A DNA stretch of 9,297 bases from Sediminibacterium sp. (lineage in GTDB: Bacteria; Bacteroidota; Bacteroidia; Chitinophagales; Chitinophagaceae). The first letter of the stretch is position 1. Each line of letters opens with the position of its first letter. The translations under genes and the position numbers were made by a program. Where the stretch lies: positions 1 through 9,297 of the forward strand of contig JALQXE010000011.1 in assembly GCA_023263235.1 (NCBI GenBank), read 5' to 3'. Below, one piece after another: positions 1 through 6,467 of this stretch. The notes under the pieces are model-generated. The model saw only the letters and a list, made by a program, of their open reading frames with translations. It was not told the DNA's origin and made no database searches.

Positions 1-572
1 CTAGATGGAATTTTGATAAATTCAAAGGAGCCAATGATACATTAGGACTACAAATGAAAAGTGTGGGAGAAGTAATGGCCATCGGAAGAAGTTTTACAGA
101 AGCCATTCAAAAAGCATGTCAATCATTAGAGAATGAAGCTATTGGTTTGGGATATTATGGAAAGAGCTTAATGAAGAACGAAGAGTTAATGGAATATATA
201 AAAGTTCCTAAATGGGATCGTATTTTTAGAATTAAAGATGCCCTAATGCAAGGCTCCACTGTTCGCTCCATTGCAGCAGCAACTGGTATTGACAATTGGT
301 TCTTATATCAAATACGTATCATTTGTAATATAGAAAAAGAATTAATGAAACATACTCTTGATACCCTCTCTATAGAATTAATGAAAGAAGCAAAACAACA
401 TGGCTTTAGTGATTTACAAATTGCTAAGCTATTAATAGGTAATACCAATGACGATGCAGTGTATGAAAAAAGAAAAGCTTGGGGTATTACCAGAGTATAC
501 AAAATGGTAGATACCTGTAGTGCTGAGTTTGAAGCTAAGACACCTTATTTTTATTCTAGTTTTGAAAACTAG
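1..572 (+). CDS. carB: Carbamoyl-phosphate synthase large subunit, N-terminal half (5' end outside window; ends at mid-protein junction)
   Basis: The frame is open from the window edge (codons in phase with position 3), so the gene starts upstream. The 189 visible residues match the end of the carboxyphosphate domain and the whole oligomerisation domain of CarB. Landmarks are RWNFDKFKGAND, then MKSVGEVMAIGRSF, the WFLYQI segment and the closing VYKMVDTCSAEFEAKTPYFYSSFEN. CarB makes carbamoyl phosphate from bicarbonate, ATP and glutamine-derived ammonia for pyrimidine and arginine synthesis. In ordinary CarB this last segment is a linker into a second ATP-grasp half opening with a GxGPNRIGQGIEFDY-type motif. 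Here a TAG follows at once, with another in-frame TAA two codons later, and no frame of the 53-base gap resembles the second half. It is therefore either the first subunit of a split CarB or a truncated remnant. The intact ending and lack of internal stops favour a functional split. Identity is sure; status is not. Confidence 0.9.
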   Translation, partial: RWNFDKFKGANDTLGLQMKSVGEVMAIGRSFTEAIQKACQSLENEAIGLGYYGKSLMKNEELMEYIKVPKWDRIFRIKDALMQGSTVRSIAAATGIDNWFLYQIRIICNIEKELMKHTLDTLSIELMKEAKQHGFSDLQIAKLLIGNTNDDAVYEKRKAWGITRVYKMVDTCSAEFEAKTPYFYSSFEN

Positions 573-625
573 TTCCCCTAATACATTGATTCAAAAAAAC
601 TAAAATTTAAAGAAAATTAAATACT

Positions 626-1594
626 ATGAACGTAAAAGATATTGTGGCTTTAAATGAAAAAGAAACCAGAGCTGGATTTGGGGAAGGTGTTCATGAATTA
701 GCTAAAGAAAACAGTGAAGTAGTAGTATTAACTGCAGACTTAGCAGGCTCTTTTAAATTAGGACCCTTTATCAAAGAATTTCCAGATCGTTTTATTGAAG
801 TGGGTATAGCAGAAGCTAATATGATGGGCATTGCTGCAGGCTTAACTATTGGTGGAAAAATTCCATATACCACTACCTTTGCTAATTTTAGTACAGGAAG
901 AGTATACGATCAAATTAGACAAAGCATTGCCTACTCAGATAAAAATGTAAAAATTTGTGCATCACATGCAGGATTAACATTGGGAGAAGACGGTGCAACA
1001 CATCAAATATTAGAGGATATAGGACTTATGAAAATGTTACCAAGTATGACAGTGATTGTACCTTGTGATTATAACCAAACAAAAGCTGCAACAAAAGCTA
1101 TAGCAAGTTATCATGGTCCTGTTTATTTACGTTTTGGTCGACCAAAATGGCCCAACTTTACAAAGGAAGACGGATCCGATTTTGTAATTGGCAAAGCACA
1201 AATATTAGCAGAAGGAACGGATGTTACCATAATTGCATGTGGTCACTTAGTTTGGAAAGCGATTGAAGCTGGAAAACAATTACAAGAACAAGGCATTAGT
1301 GTAGAGATAATTAATTTACATAGCATTAAACCATTGGATGAAGCTGCGATAATTAAGAGCTTACAAAAAACAGGTTGTGTGGTAACTGCCGAAGAACATA
1401 ATATTATTGGCGGCATGGGCGATGTAGTTGCACAAGTAGCTGCCAAAAATTGTCCAGTACCTCAGGAGTTTGTAGGAACAAAAGATACATTTGGAGAAAG
1501 TGGAACACCGAATCAGCTGTTAACTAAGTACGGATTAGATGCAGTAAACATTGTAGAAGCTGCAAAGAAAGTAATCGCAAGAAAGGCTAAATAA
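626..1594 (+). CDS. Transketolase, C-terminal subunit (split transketolase)
   Basis: This 322-residue protein has the pyrimidine-binding domain and C-terminal domain of transketolase/DXP-synthase-type enzymes and lacks the N-terminal diphosphate-binding (GDG) domain, as expected for the second subunit of a split transketolase. With its partner it would move two-carbon ketol units between sugar phosphates using thiamine diphosphate. Glu63 in VGIAEANMMGIAAGL is the conserved Glu that activates the cofactor. The stretches FANFSTGRVYDQIRQS (about 85-100) and SHAGLTLGEDGATHQ (113-127) are family signatures. The C-terminal domain covers about residues 190-322 and includes VVTAEEHNIIGGMGD. The ATG at 626 gives the usual N-terminus for this subunit. 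It lies 53 bases after carB on the same strand, has no good promoter of its own, and may be co-transcribed. The N-terminal subunit, often directly upstream in other genomes, is not in this window. Confidence 0.93.
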   Translation: MNVKDIVALNEKETRAGFGEGVHELAKENSEVVVLTADLAGSFKLGPFIKEFPDRFIEVGIAEANMMGIAAGLTIGGKIPYTTTFANFSTGRVYDQIRQSIAYSDKNVKICASHAGLTLGEDGATHQILEDIGLMKMLPSMTVIVPCDYNQTKAATKAIASYHGPVYLRFGRPKWPNFTKEDGSDFVIGKAQILAEGTDVTIIACGHLVWKAIEAGKQLQEQGISVEIINLHSIKPLDEAAIIKSLQKTGCVVTAEEHNIIGGMGDVVAQVAAKNCPVPQEFVGTKDTFGESGTPNQLLTKYGLDAVNIVEAAKKVIARKAK

Positions 1595-1610
1595 TAAAGC
1601 ATTAAAAATA

Positions 1611-1640
1611 AAAAAGAGTCTCAGCATTGAGACTCTTTTT
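1611..1640. terminator. Bidirectional intrinsic terminator between the transketolase gene and pdxH
   Basis: A perfect 7-bp stem GAGTCTC (1616-1622) / GAGACTC (1629-1635) encloses the loop AGCATT. Five A residues precede it and at least five T residues follow, so the transcript carries a hairpin plus U-tract on either strand. It lies between two convergent genes ending at 1594 and 1650, where a shared terminator is expected. Confidence 0.9.
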
Positions 1641-1649
1641 TATTTACTA

Positions 1650-2294
1650 CTATGGAGCAAGTCTTACTTTTGTCCAACGATGATCCTGCTGTAAACTATA
1701 ATGTAATCGGTCGTGTAAACGTGAGCTTCTACCCTGCCAGAATTCAATACTAGTAGGATGTACAATATAACCACCCCAATGCGGAGGCAAAGGCACATTA
1801 CCGTCTTTAAATTTTTCTAAATTATCCTTCATTAATACTTCTAAAAATTCACGGTTTGGTATTACCTGACTCTGTGGCGAAGTCCAAGCACCTACCTGAC
1901 TTCCAAGTGGTCGTGAATGAAAATATTGTTCACTTTCTTTGGCACTCACTTTTTTGATAGTGCCATTAATACGCACCTGTCTTTCCAATTCTTTCCAGAA
2001 AAAATTCATCGCAACAATAGGATTCGCTGCAATTTCTTTTCCTTTATTACTTTCGTAATTAGTATAAAAAACAAAACCTTCTGGGGTAAACCCTTTTAAT
2101 AAAACAACGCGCGCGGTAGGTGCTCCATTTAATGCAATGGTAGATAAAGTGAAGGCATTTACTTCGTCGATGTTACTTTGAATCGCTTCCTCCCACCAAT
2201 GTTCAAATTGATCCATTGGATTTGCTGCAGTGGAAGCTTCGTCTAGTGATGCTAACTGATAATCCCTTCTGATGCTTGAAATATCTCTATTCAT
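1650..2294 (-). CDS. pdxH: Pyridoxamine 5'-phosphate oxidase
   Basis: PdxH is a homodimeric FMN enzyme of the cytoplasm that oxidises pyridoxine 5'-phosphate or pyridoxamine 5'-phosphate to pyridoxal 5'-phosphate. The length, 214 residues, is close to the E. coli enzyme (218). FMN-contact motifs are RVVLLKG (62-68), FYTNYESNKGKEI (76-88) and ERQVRINGTI (104-113). The substrate-binding set matches the family: Lys67, Tyr124, Arg128 and Ser132 in YFHSRPLGSQVGAW, then Arg192 and His194 in SRLHDR. The protein ends in the typical RLAP tail. It begins 19 bases after the end of ctaA on the same strand with no room for a separate promoter, so it is probably the second gene of a ctaA-pdxH operon. Confidence 0.97.
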   Translation of the reverse strand: MNRDISSIRRDYQLASLDEASTAANPMDQFEHWWEEAIQSNIDEVNAFTLSTIALNGAPTARVVLLKGFTPEGFVFYTNYESNKGKEIAANPIVAMNFFWKELERQVRINGTIKKVSAKESEQYFHSRPLGSQVGAWTSPQSQVIPNREFLEVLMKDNLEKFKDGNVPLPPHWGGYIVHPTSIEFWQGRSSRLHDRLHYSLQQDHRWTKVRLAP

Positions 2295-2313
2295 AAAACG
2301 AATTTAATGCTAT

Positions 2314-3393
2314 TTAAATTTCTTTGGTTGCAAATAAAACATTTACCACACTTAACAATAACATCATCCCTATCAGCTGATGTGTTTGAGCCAACCATTC
2401 AAATTTTGCCCATTCCCCTGGCACAATTGAGGTACTTGAAAGCACTGTAAGCACCCCCAATAAAATCTGAACACCTACAAGTAAGGAAGGCAGCATTTTT
2501 ATCTTACTCCAAAATAAATTGCCTCTGAGTGCATTCATTTTGAAAGTCCAAAATAAAATAACTGCCAATAAAATATAAGCCAAGCCTCTATGTACAAAAT
2601 GAATCCAAATAGTATTGTTCACTGCATTTAATAAAAAAGAATCCTTACTCGTTAATCCATCCGGAACCCAGGCTCCATTAATGGTAGGCCAAGTACTTGC
2701 AACGTTAGCAGCCTTATGTCCTGCCATAAGTGCACCATAAATAAGTTGTAAGCATAAAATCATAATCACAATCCAAGCCCAATTACGAATACTCTTAAAC
2801 TTAAGTTGTCCCTCTGAACTCACTGTATTTTTTTCAATAGGAATTGCTTTTAAGGTTAATGCAAACCAATACGTGTAAGCCAATAAGCCCAATGCAAAAA
2901 TAAAATGCAAGGCTAAACGCGTAGGTTTCACATACACCGCATCTACTTCCAAACCGCTTGCTACCATAATCCAACCAATGGCACCTTGTAGCGCTCCTAA
3001 CAAAAATAAAACCACCAAAGGTTTAATCATTTTTGGTTTAAAATATTTTTTTACAAGAAAATAAATAAACCCAAACGCAAAAACCAATCCAATAGTTCTA
3101 GCCCATAAACGATGAAACCATTCCCAAAAAAATATAAACTTAAAATTAGCAAGTGTAAAGTCAAAGTTCAATAACTGAAACTGTGGCGTTGTTTTATATT
3201 TCGCAAATAACTCCTGCCAATGTGTTTCACTCATAGGAGGCAATGCACCTGTAACCACATCCCATTCTGTAATAGATAGGCCACTGCCCGTTAAACGGGT
3301 AATACCACCCAATGCAATTTGAATCACCGTCATGGCAACACCTAGTAAAAGCCAATTGGCAACTGCTTTTTGTTTGGAGTCTTGAATACTCAT
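2314..3393 (-). CDS. ctaA: Heme A synthase, COX15/CtaA family
   Basis: This integral membrane protein should oxidise the C8 methyl group of heme O to give heme A for aa3-type cytochrome oxidase. From the ATG at 3393 it has 359 residues and about eight membrane segments in two four-helix halves. The heme-ligand histidines are visible: His94 (EWFHRLWAR), His163 (LALHFIFALG), His268 (HFVHRGLAY) and His338 (AQTHQLIGMM). The N-terminal GGITRLTGSGLSITEWDVVTGALPP block and the lack of the Bacillus-type loop cysteine pair place it in the COX15 class. The frame stays open to a TTG at 3429, but the -7 element at 3418-3425 puts the transcript start downstream of that TTG, so the ATG at 3393 is preferred. 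No cytochrome oxidase genes or ctaB lie nearby; pdxH follows in the same operon. Confidence 0.95.
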   Translation of the reverse strand: MSIQDSKQKAVANWLLLGVAMTVIQIALGGITRLTGSGLSITEWDVVTGALPPMSETHWQELFAKYKTTPQFQLLNFDFTLANFKFIFFWEWFHRLWARTIGLVFAFGFIYFLVKKYFKPKMIKPLVVLFLLGALQGAIGWIMVASGLEVDAVYVKPTRLALHFIFALGLLAYTYWFALTLKAIPIEKNTVSSEGQLKFKSIRNWAWIVIMILCLQLIYGALMAGHKAANVASTWPTINGAWVPDGLTSKDSFLLNAVNNTIWIHFVHRGLAYILLAVILFWTFKMNALRGNLFWSKIKMLPSLLVGVQILLGVLTVLSSTSIVPGEWAKFEWLAQTHQLIGMMLLLSVVNVLFATKEI

Positions 3394-3417
3394 TATATAA
3401 TACAATTGAATAGACCA

Positions 3418-3425
3418 CAAAGGTA
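3418..3425 (-). promoter_or_regulatory. Bacteroidota -7 promoter element for ctaA-pdxH
   Basis: On the minus strand this reads TACCTTTG, a full match to TAnnTTTG. The G lies 24 bases before the ctaA ATG at 3393, giving a short leader. I see no clear TTTG-type -33 element at the right distance, only a T/A-rich patch. The position excludes the upstream TTG as the ctaA start. Confidence 0.6.
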
Positions 3426-3446
3426 GCAAGTAATGCGTGGATAGCT

Positions 3447-3454
3447 TAAATTTA
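3447..3454 (+). promoter_or_regulatory. Possible -7 promoter element for rnhB
   Basis: TAAATTTA matches TAnnTTTG at all but the last base and lies 20 bases before the rnhB TTG start, between rnhB and the divergent ctaA. No convincing -33 element was seen. The match is weak because such AT-rich 8-mers are common in this DNA. Confidence 0.3.
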
Positions 3455-3474
3455 CAGGACTAAAAAAAGGAAGT

Positions 3475-4077
3475 TTGACAGGATTACTCAACTTTTATCA
3501 GGAACAATTCATTGAAGCAGGATGCGATGAAGCGGGTCGTGGATGTTATGCCGGACCCGTTTTTGCAGCGGCTGTGATACTTCCGGCTAACTTTTACCAC
3601 CCTTTGTTAAACGATAGTAAAAAACTAAGTGAAAAGCAAAGAACTGAATTAGCCCCAATTATTAAATCTAATGCAATTGCCTGGGCCATTGCATCGCAAA
3701 CTGCTGCCGAAATTGACGCATCCAATATTTTAAAGGCCTCTATAAAATGTATGCACTTAGCGCTGGACCAATTAAAAAAGAGACCACAATTTATTGCTGT
3801 AGACGGCAACCGATTTTATCCCTATAAAAAAGTACCTCATCAAACCATTGTAAAAGGAGACGGGAAATACGCCCATATTGCTGCTGCTAGTGTATTGGCA
3901 AAAACAGCGCGGGATGCCTACATGCAGGAAGCGCATTTACAGTATCCACAATACGGCTGGGATAAAAATAAAGGATACGGAACAGCCATACATCGAGCAG
4001 CCATTGAAGCGCATGGGCTTTGTTTTGAGCACCGAAAGAGTTTTAATATTTTACCTCCTCAGCTGTCTATCTTATAA
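3475..4077 (+). CDS. rnhB: Ribonuclease HII
   Basis: RNase HII cuts RNA in RNA/DNA hybrids and nicks 5' of single ribonucleotides embedded in DNA, starting ribonucleotide excision repair. The 200-residue protein has the expected order of motifs: CDEAGRG with Asp18 and Glu19, NDSKKLSEKQR (46-56), AVDGNRF with Asp110, and VKGDGKYAHIAAASVLAKTARD with Asp129. These give the DEDD metal-binding set. The C-terminal YGWDKNKGYGTAIHRAAIEAHG and HRKSFNILPP segments are also characteristic. The start must be TTG at 3475: the frame has a stop at 3442-3444, no ATG or GTG lies between, and the next ATG (residue 93) is past the active-site Asp-Glu pair. A purine-rich AAGGAAG sits just before the TTG, with tight spacing. 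The stop is two bases from the end of the convergent YciO-like gene. Confidence 0.95.
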   Translation: MTGLLNFYQEQFIEAGCDEAGRGCYAGPVFAAAVILPANFYHPLLNDSKKLSEKQRTELAPIIKSNAIAWAIASQTAAEIDASNILKASIKCMHLALDQLKKRPQFIAVDGNRFYPYKKVPHQTIVKGDGKYAHIAAASVLAKTARDAYMQEAHLQYPQYGWDKNKGYGTAIHRAAIEAHGLCFEHRKSFNILPPQLSIL

Positions 4078-4079
4078 AT

Positions 4080-4688
4080 TTAAAAATCCCAAACGCCTGC
4101 ACCTTGACGTATAACCTCATAAGTAGCTGTGGTACAATCCACCACAGTTGAAGGGATAATACCGCCAATGCCTCCGTCAATAACCATATCAATTTGACGA
4201 CCCCAATGTTCGTAAATAATTTCAGGGTTGGTATAATCTTCAATGAATTCTCCAGGAAAGGAAGCCGACAATATGGGATGTCCTAAAGTTTTAATTATAG
4301 ACAAGGCGATATTGTTATTGGGAATACGCAATCCAATCGTTTTTTTCTTAGACTGCAAAATTTTAGGCACCTGTTTACTAGCAGGTAAAATAAAAGTAAA
4401 GGGGCCGGGTAATGCTTTTTTCAAAATTCTAAATAAAGTATTGTCAATTGCTTTAGCATATAAACTCAAGTCACTTAGATCTGCGCAGATGAAGCTTAAA
4501 TTCGCTTTTTCTGGATTCACTTTTTTTATTGCACAAATTTTCTCAATAGCTTCTGGGTGAAAAATATCACAACCCAAACCATAAATGGTGTCTGTGGGAT
4601 AAGCAATAATGCCGCCACTTTGCAAACAGTCTTTCACTTGCGAAAGTTGTCGAGGTTGGGGATTGTCTGGATGAATACGAATTAGCAT
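4080..4688 (-). CDS. YciO-like protein of the Sua5/YciO/YrdC family (possible L-threonylcarbamoyladenylate synthase)
   Basis: The family fold binds nucleotides and double-stranded RNA. Its YrdC/Sua5 members make threonylcarbamoyl-AMP for the tRNA t6A modification. From the ATG at 4688 the protein has 202 residues: a single YrdC domain without the extra Sua5 domain. It opens with IHPDNPQPRQL, almost identical to the start of E. coli YciO, and then has AYPTDTIYGLGCD (29-41), FICADLSDLS, PGPFTFILPAS, KKKTIGLRIP and STVVDCTTATYEVIRQGAG. Where TsaC proteins have an STSAN-type motif, this has SASFPGEF, as in YciO. It is therefore nearer YciO, whose cellular role is less settled than TsaC. The frame is open upstream to 4769, but that extension would overlap the divergent regulator gene and has no family resemblance. 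Confidence 0.88.
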   Translation of the reverse strand: MLIRIHPDNPQPRQLSQVKDCLQSGGIIAYPTDTIYGLGCDIFHPEAIEKICAIKKVNPEKANLSFICADLSDLSLYAKAIDNTLFRILKKALPGPFTFILPASKQVPKILQSKKKTIGLRIPNNNIALSIIKTLGHPILSASFPGEFIEDYTNPEIIYEHWGRQIDMVIDGGIGGIIPSTVVDCTTATYEVIRQGAGVWDF

Positions 4689-4736
4689 AAAAGTAATGGT
4701 GTAAAAGTATTCAATATAATTACTAAATGAAAATGT

Positions 4737-4744
4737 TTTATTTG
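4737..4744 (+). promoter_or_regulatory. Possible -7 promoter element for the LuxR-type regulator
   Basis: TTTATTTG matches TAnnTTTG at all but the second base. Its G lies only five bases before the first ATG (4750). Transcription would begin at or next to that ATG, giving a leaderless message, or about nine bases before the second in-frame ATG at 4759. The element overlaps the left arm of the palindrome at 4740-4751. Confidence 0.4.
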
Positions 4745-4751
4745 TACAAAT
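4740..4751. promoter_or_regulatory. Perfect 12-bp palindrome at the regulator start codon; candidate operator or divergent promoter element
   Basis: ATTTGTACAAAT equals its own reverse complement. It covers the end of the -7 candidate and the first two bases of the ATG at 4750, in the 61-base space between divergent genes. TTTG, the core of the Bacteroidota -7 element, is present on both strands. It could be a dimer-binding operator, perhaps for the adjacent LuxR-type regulator itself, or a chance symmetric sequence in AT-rich DNA. Confidence 0.35.
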
Positions 4752-5406
4752 GAGTCTTATGATAAACATTATCTATTTGGAAGAAAAAATTGTAACGCGT
4801 GAAGCATATGTATTGGCATTTGAGCAACAAGAAGATTGTAAAGTAATGTATGCCAATAGTTGTGTAGCAAGCTTTATTACTTATTTGCAAAACCAAAAAC
4901 TGCCAGCAGACCTTTGTGTTTTATCCGACGCTTATGCTTATACCCAGTTGGCTAAAATCATTAAATTAATTAAATCAAAAAGTAGCCACTGTTATATTTT
5001 ATTAAAATCAGAAGCAAAATTGATGAAAAGCATTTGCTTTTTATTGAAAAATGGACTCAACGGCTTCTTTTTTACCGATGAGCCACTCATTGATTTAAAA
5101 CAATGTGTGTATCAAAGAACAAAATTTAAAATTACCAAAGACAAACTGAAACTAATTCTACATAGTAAAAGAACAGGTATCCAAATAAAAGAACTACACT
5201 ATAATATGCAGCCACTAACACAAAGTGAGATTGAATTTATACAAGCCTGCGTACAAGATGAAAGCTATGAGGAAATTGCAAAACGTTTGCAAAAAACAGT
5301 AAAAACCATTTACGGTTATCGAGACCGAATATTTAAAAAGTTACAGGTAAAACAAAGGACCGCCATGGTAATGACGGCCCTTAAAAGAAATTATATCGAC
5401 CTTTAA
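4750..5406 (+). CDS. LuxR/NarL-type transcriptional regulator with degenerate receiver domain
   Basis: The 218-residue protein has a receiver-like domain (about 4-125) joined to a LuxR-type helix-turn-helix (about 155-216). The DNA-binding part reads LTQSEIEFIQAC, then YEEIAKRLQKTVKTIYGYRDRIFKKLQVKQRTAMV, a clear GerE/LuxR domain in the style of Bacteroidota response regulators. The receiver is unusual. The acidic pair is Glu11-Glu12 instead of Asp-Asp, Asp60 may be the phosphoacceptor (VLSD) but lacks the usual following MP, the switch Thr/Ser position reads YILLK, and the conserved Lys is Thr109 (FFFTDEP). It may be unphosphorylated or respond to another signal. No histidine kinase is adjacent and the targets are unknown. 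ATG 4750 is used; ATG 4759 (MINIIYLEE) is an equally good start and fits the promoter position. Confidence 0.85.
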   Translation: MSLMINIIYLEEKIVTREAYVLAFEQQEDCKVMYANSCVASFITYLQNQKLPADLCVLSDAYAYTQLAKIIKLIKSKSSHCYILLKSEAKLMKSICFLLKNGLNGFFFTDEPLIDLKQCVYQRTKFKITKDKLKLILHSKRTGIQIKELHYNMQPLTQSEIEFIQACVQDESYEEIAKRLQKTVKTIYGYRDRIFKKLQVKQRTAMVMTALKRNYIDL

Positions 5407-5409
5407 AAA

Positions 5410-6447
5410 CTATTTAATTTCCCAAGTCTCGCGACCACGAATTAATTTATCTAAATCACCAGGACCTTTCACTAATGATTCTTCTAATTGCAATGCCATC
5501 ATATCTTCATAGCAAGGACGATCAGCAGTAAAGAATACACCAAAAGGACGTGGGAACACCGCACCTGGCTCAGATGGGTTGTCAAATAAACGTGTTAAGA
5601 TTTGTGCTTTATAAAAATCTTTCTCATCGTGAATCCATAAATCATCGGCACTGTATTTATCACCCAATGTTACCACTTGTGGACGCATACCATCAAAGCG
5701 AATTCCCTGTTCTCCATTCGCACCAAAAGTCAATGGTTTTCCTTGCTCTAAGAACAATGTATGTAAAGGCTTTGTACCTTTTTCAGTAAAAATTTCAAAA
5801 GCACCATCATTAAAGATGTTACAGTTTTGATAGATTTCTAAGAATGAAGTTCCCTTATGATCATTGGCACGAGTAATCATGTATTGCATATGCTTTGGAT
5901 CACGATCCATTGTACGTCCAACAAATGTTGCGTCTGCACCTAAAGCCAAAGCAGCAGGATTAAAAGGATGATCAATACTTCCCATTGGCGTACTCTTCGT
6001 GATTTTATTTAATTCCGAAGTAGGAGAATATTGACCTTTTGTTAAACCATAAATTTGATTATTGAAAACTAAAAAGTTAACATTAAAATTTCTTCTCAAC
6101 ATATGAATGGTGTGGTTACCACCAATACTCATAGAGTCCCCATCACCTGCAACAATCCAAATACTTAATTCGGGACGAGATGCTTTTAATCCACTTGCAA
6201 TAGCAGTAGCACGACCATGGATTGAGTGCATACCATATGTGTTCATGTAATAAGGGAAACGGCTACTACAACCAATACCACTAATCACAACAATATTTTC
6301 TCTAGGAACACCAATAGTTGGCATTACTTTTTGCACCTGCGCTAAAATAGAATAATCACCACAACCAGGGCACCAACGTACTTCTTGATCAGAGGCAAAA
6401 TCCTTTGCAGTTAATGGGGTTGCTTGTGCTAAAGTTTCTGTAGACAT
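5410..6447 (-). CDS. korB: 2-oxoacid:ferredoxin oxidoreductase, beta subunit (KorB type)
   Basis: This is the thiamine diphosphate and [4Fe-4S]-binding beta subunit of a 2-oxoacid (probably 2-oxoglutarate) ferredoxin oxidoreductase, which oxidatively decarboxylates 2-oxoacids to acyl-CoA and reduces ferredoxin. Numbered from the ATG at 6447 (345 residues), the likely cluster cysteines are Cys26 and Cys29 (WCPGCGDY), Cys60 (GIGCSSRF) and Cys209 (YQNCNIFND). The cofactor motif starts at GDGD (101-104) and ends at Asn129-Asn130, followed by QIYGLTKGQYSPTS. The HGRATAIASGLK segment also fits the family. An ATG four codons upstream at 6459 is possible but almost touches the predicted transcript start. 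The catalytic alpha subunit KorA, usually adjacent, is absent: a glycosyltransferase lies upstream and a convergent regulator ends three bases downstream. Confidence 0.94.
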   Translation of the reverse strand: MSTETLAQATPLTAKDFASDQEVRWCPGCGDYSILAQVQKVMPTIGVPRENIVVISGIGCSSRFPYYMNTYGMHSIHGRATAIASGLKASRPELSIWIVAGDGDSMSIGGNHTIHMLRRNFNVNFLVFNNQIYGLTKGQYSPTSELNKITKSTPMGSIDHPFNPAALALGADATFVGRTMDRDPKHMQYMITRANDHKGTSFLEIYQNCNIFNDGAFEIFTEKGTKPLHTLFLEQGKPLTFGANGEQGIRFDGMRPQVVTLGDKYSADDLWIHDEKDFYKAQILTRLFDNPSEPGAVFPRPFGVFFTADRPCYEDMMALQLEESLVKGPGDLDKLIRGRETWEIK

Positions 6448-6467
6448 AAACGCATTCATTTAGATAA

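Noticed and set aside
308..502. Open frame on the minus strand inside carB
   Set aside because: Antisense to a conserved domain, with no family resemblance or promoter; a shadow of carB codon use.
1243..1446. Open frame on the minus strand inside the transketolase gene
   Set aside because: Cysteine- and proline-rich composition typical of antisense shadows; the plus strand is a clear enzyme. The frame at 691-873 was rejected likewise.
3227..3418. Second minus-strand frame overlapping the start of ctaA
   Set aside because: Lies in a different frame within the conserved N-terminus of heme A synthase and has no recognisable domain.
3878..4114. Plus-strand frame overlapping the end of rnhB and the end of the YciO-like gene
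   Set aside because: The rnhB frame is plainly the coding one here (conserved KGYGTAIH and HRKSF motifs); the alternative translation resembles nothing known.
4243..4560. 105-codon frame antisense to the YciO-like gene
   Set aside because: The minus-strand protein has family motifs throughout; the antisense product has none and no promoter.
4689..4769. 27-residue N-terminal extension of the YciO-like protein
   Set aside because: The extension is unlike the family, overlaps the divergent regulator start, and the ATG at 4688 gives the exact YciO-type N-terminus.
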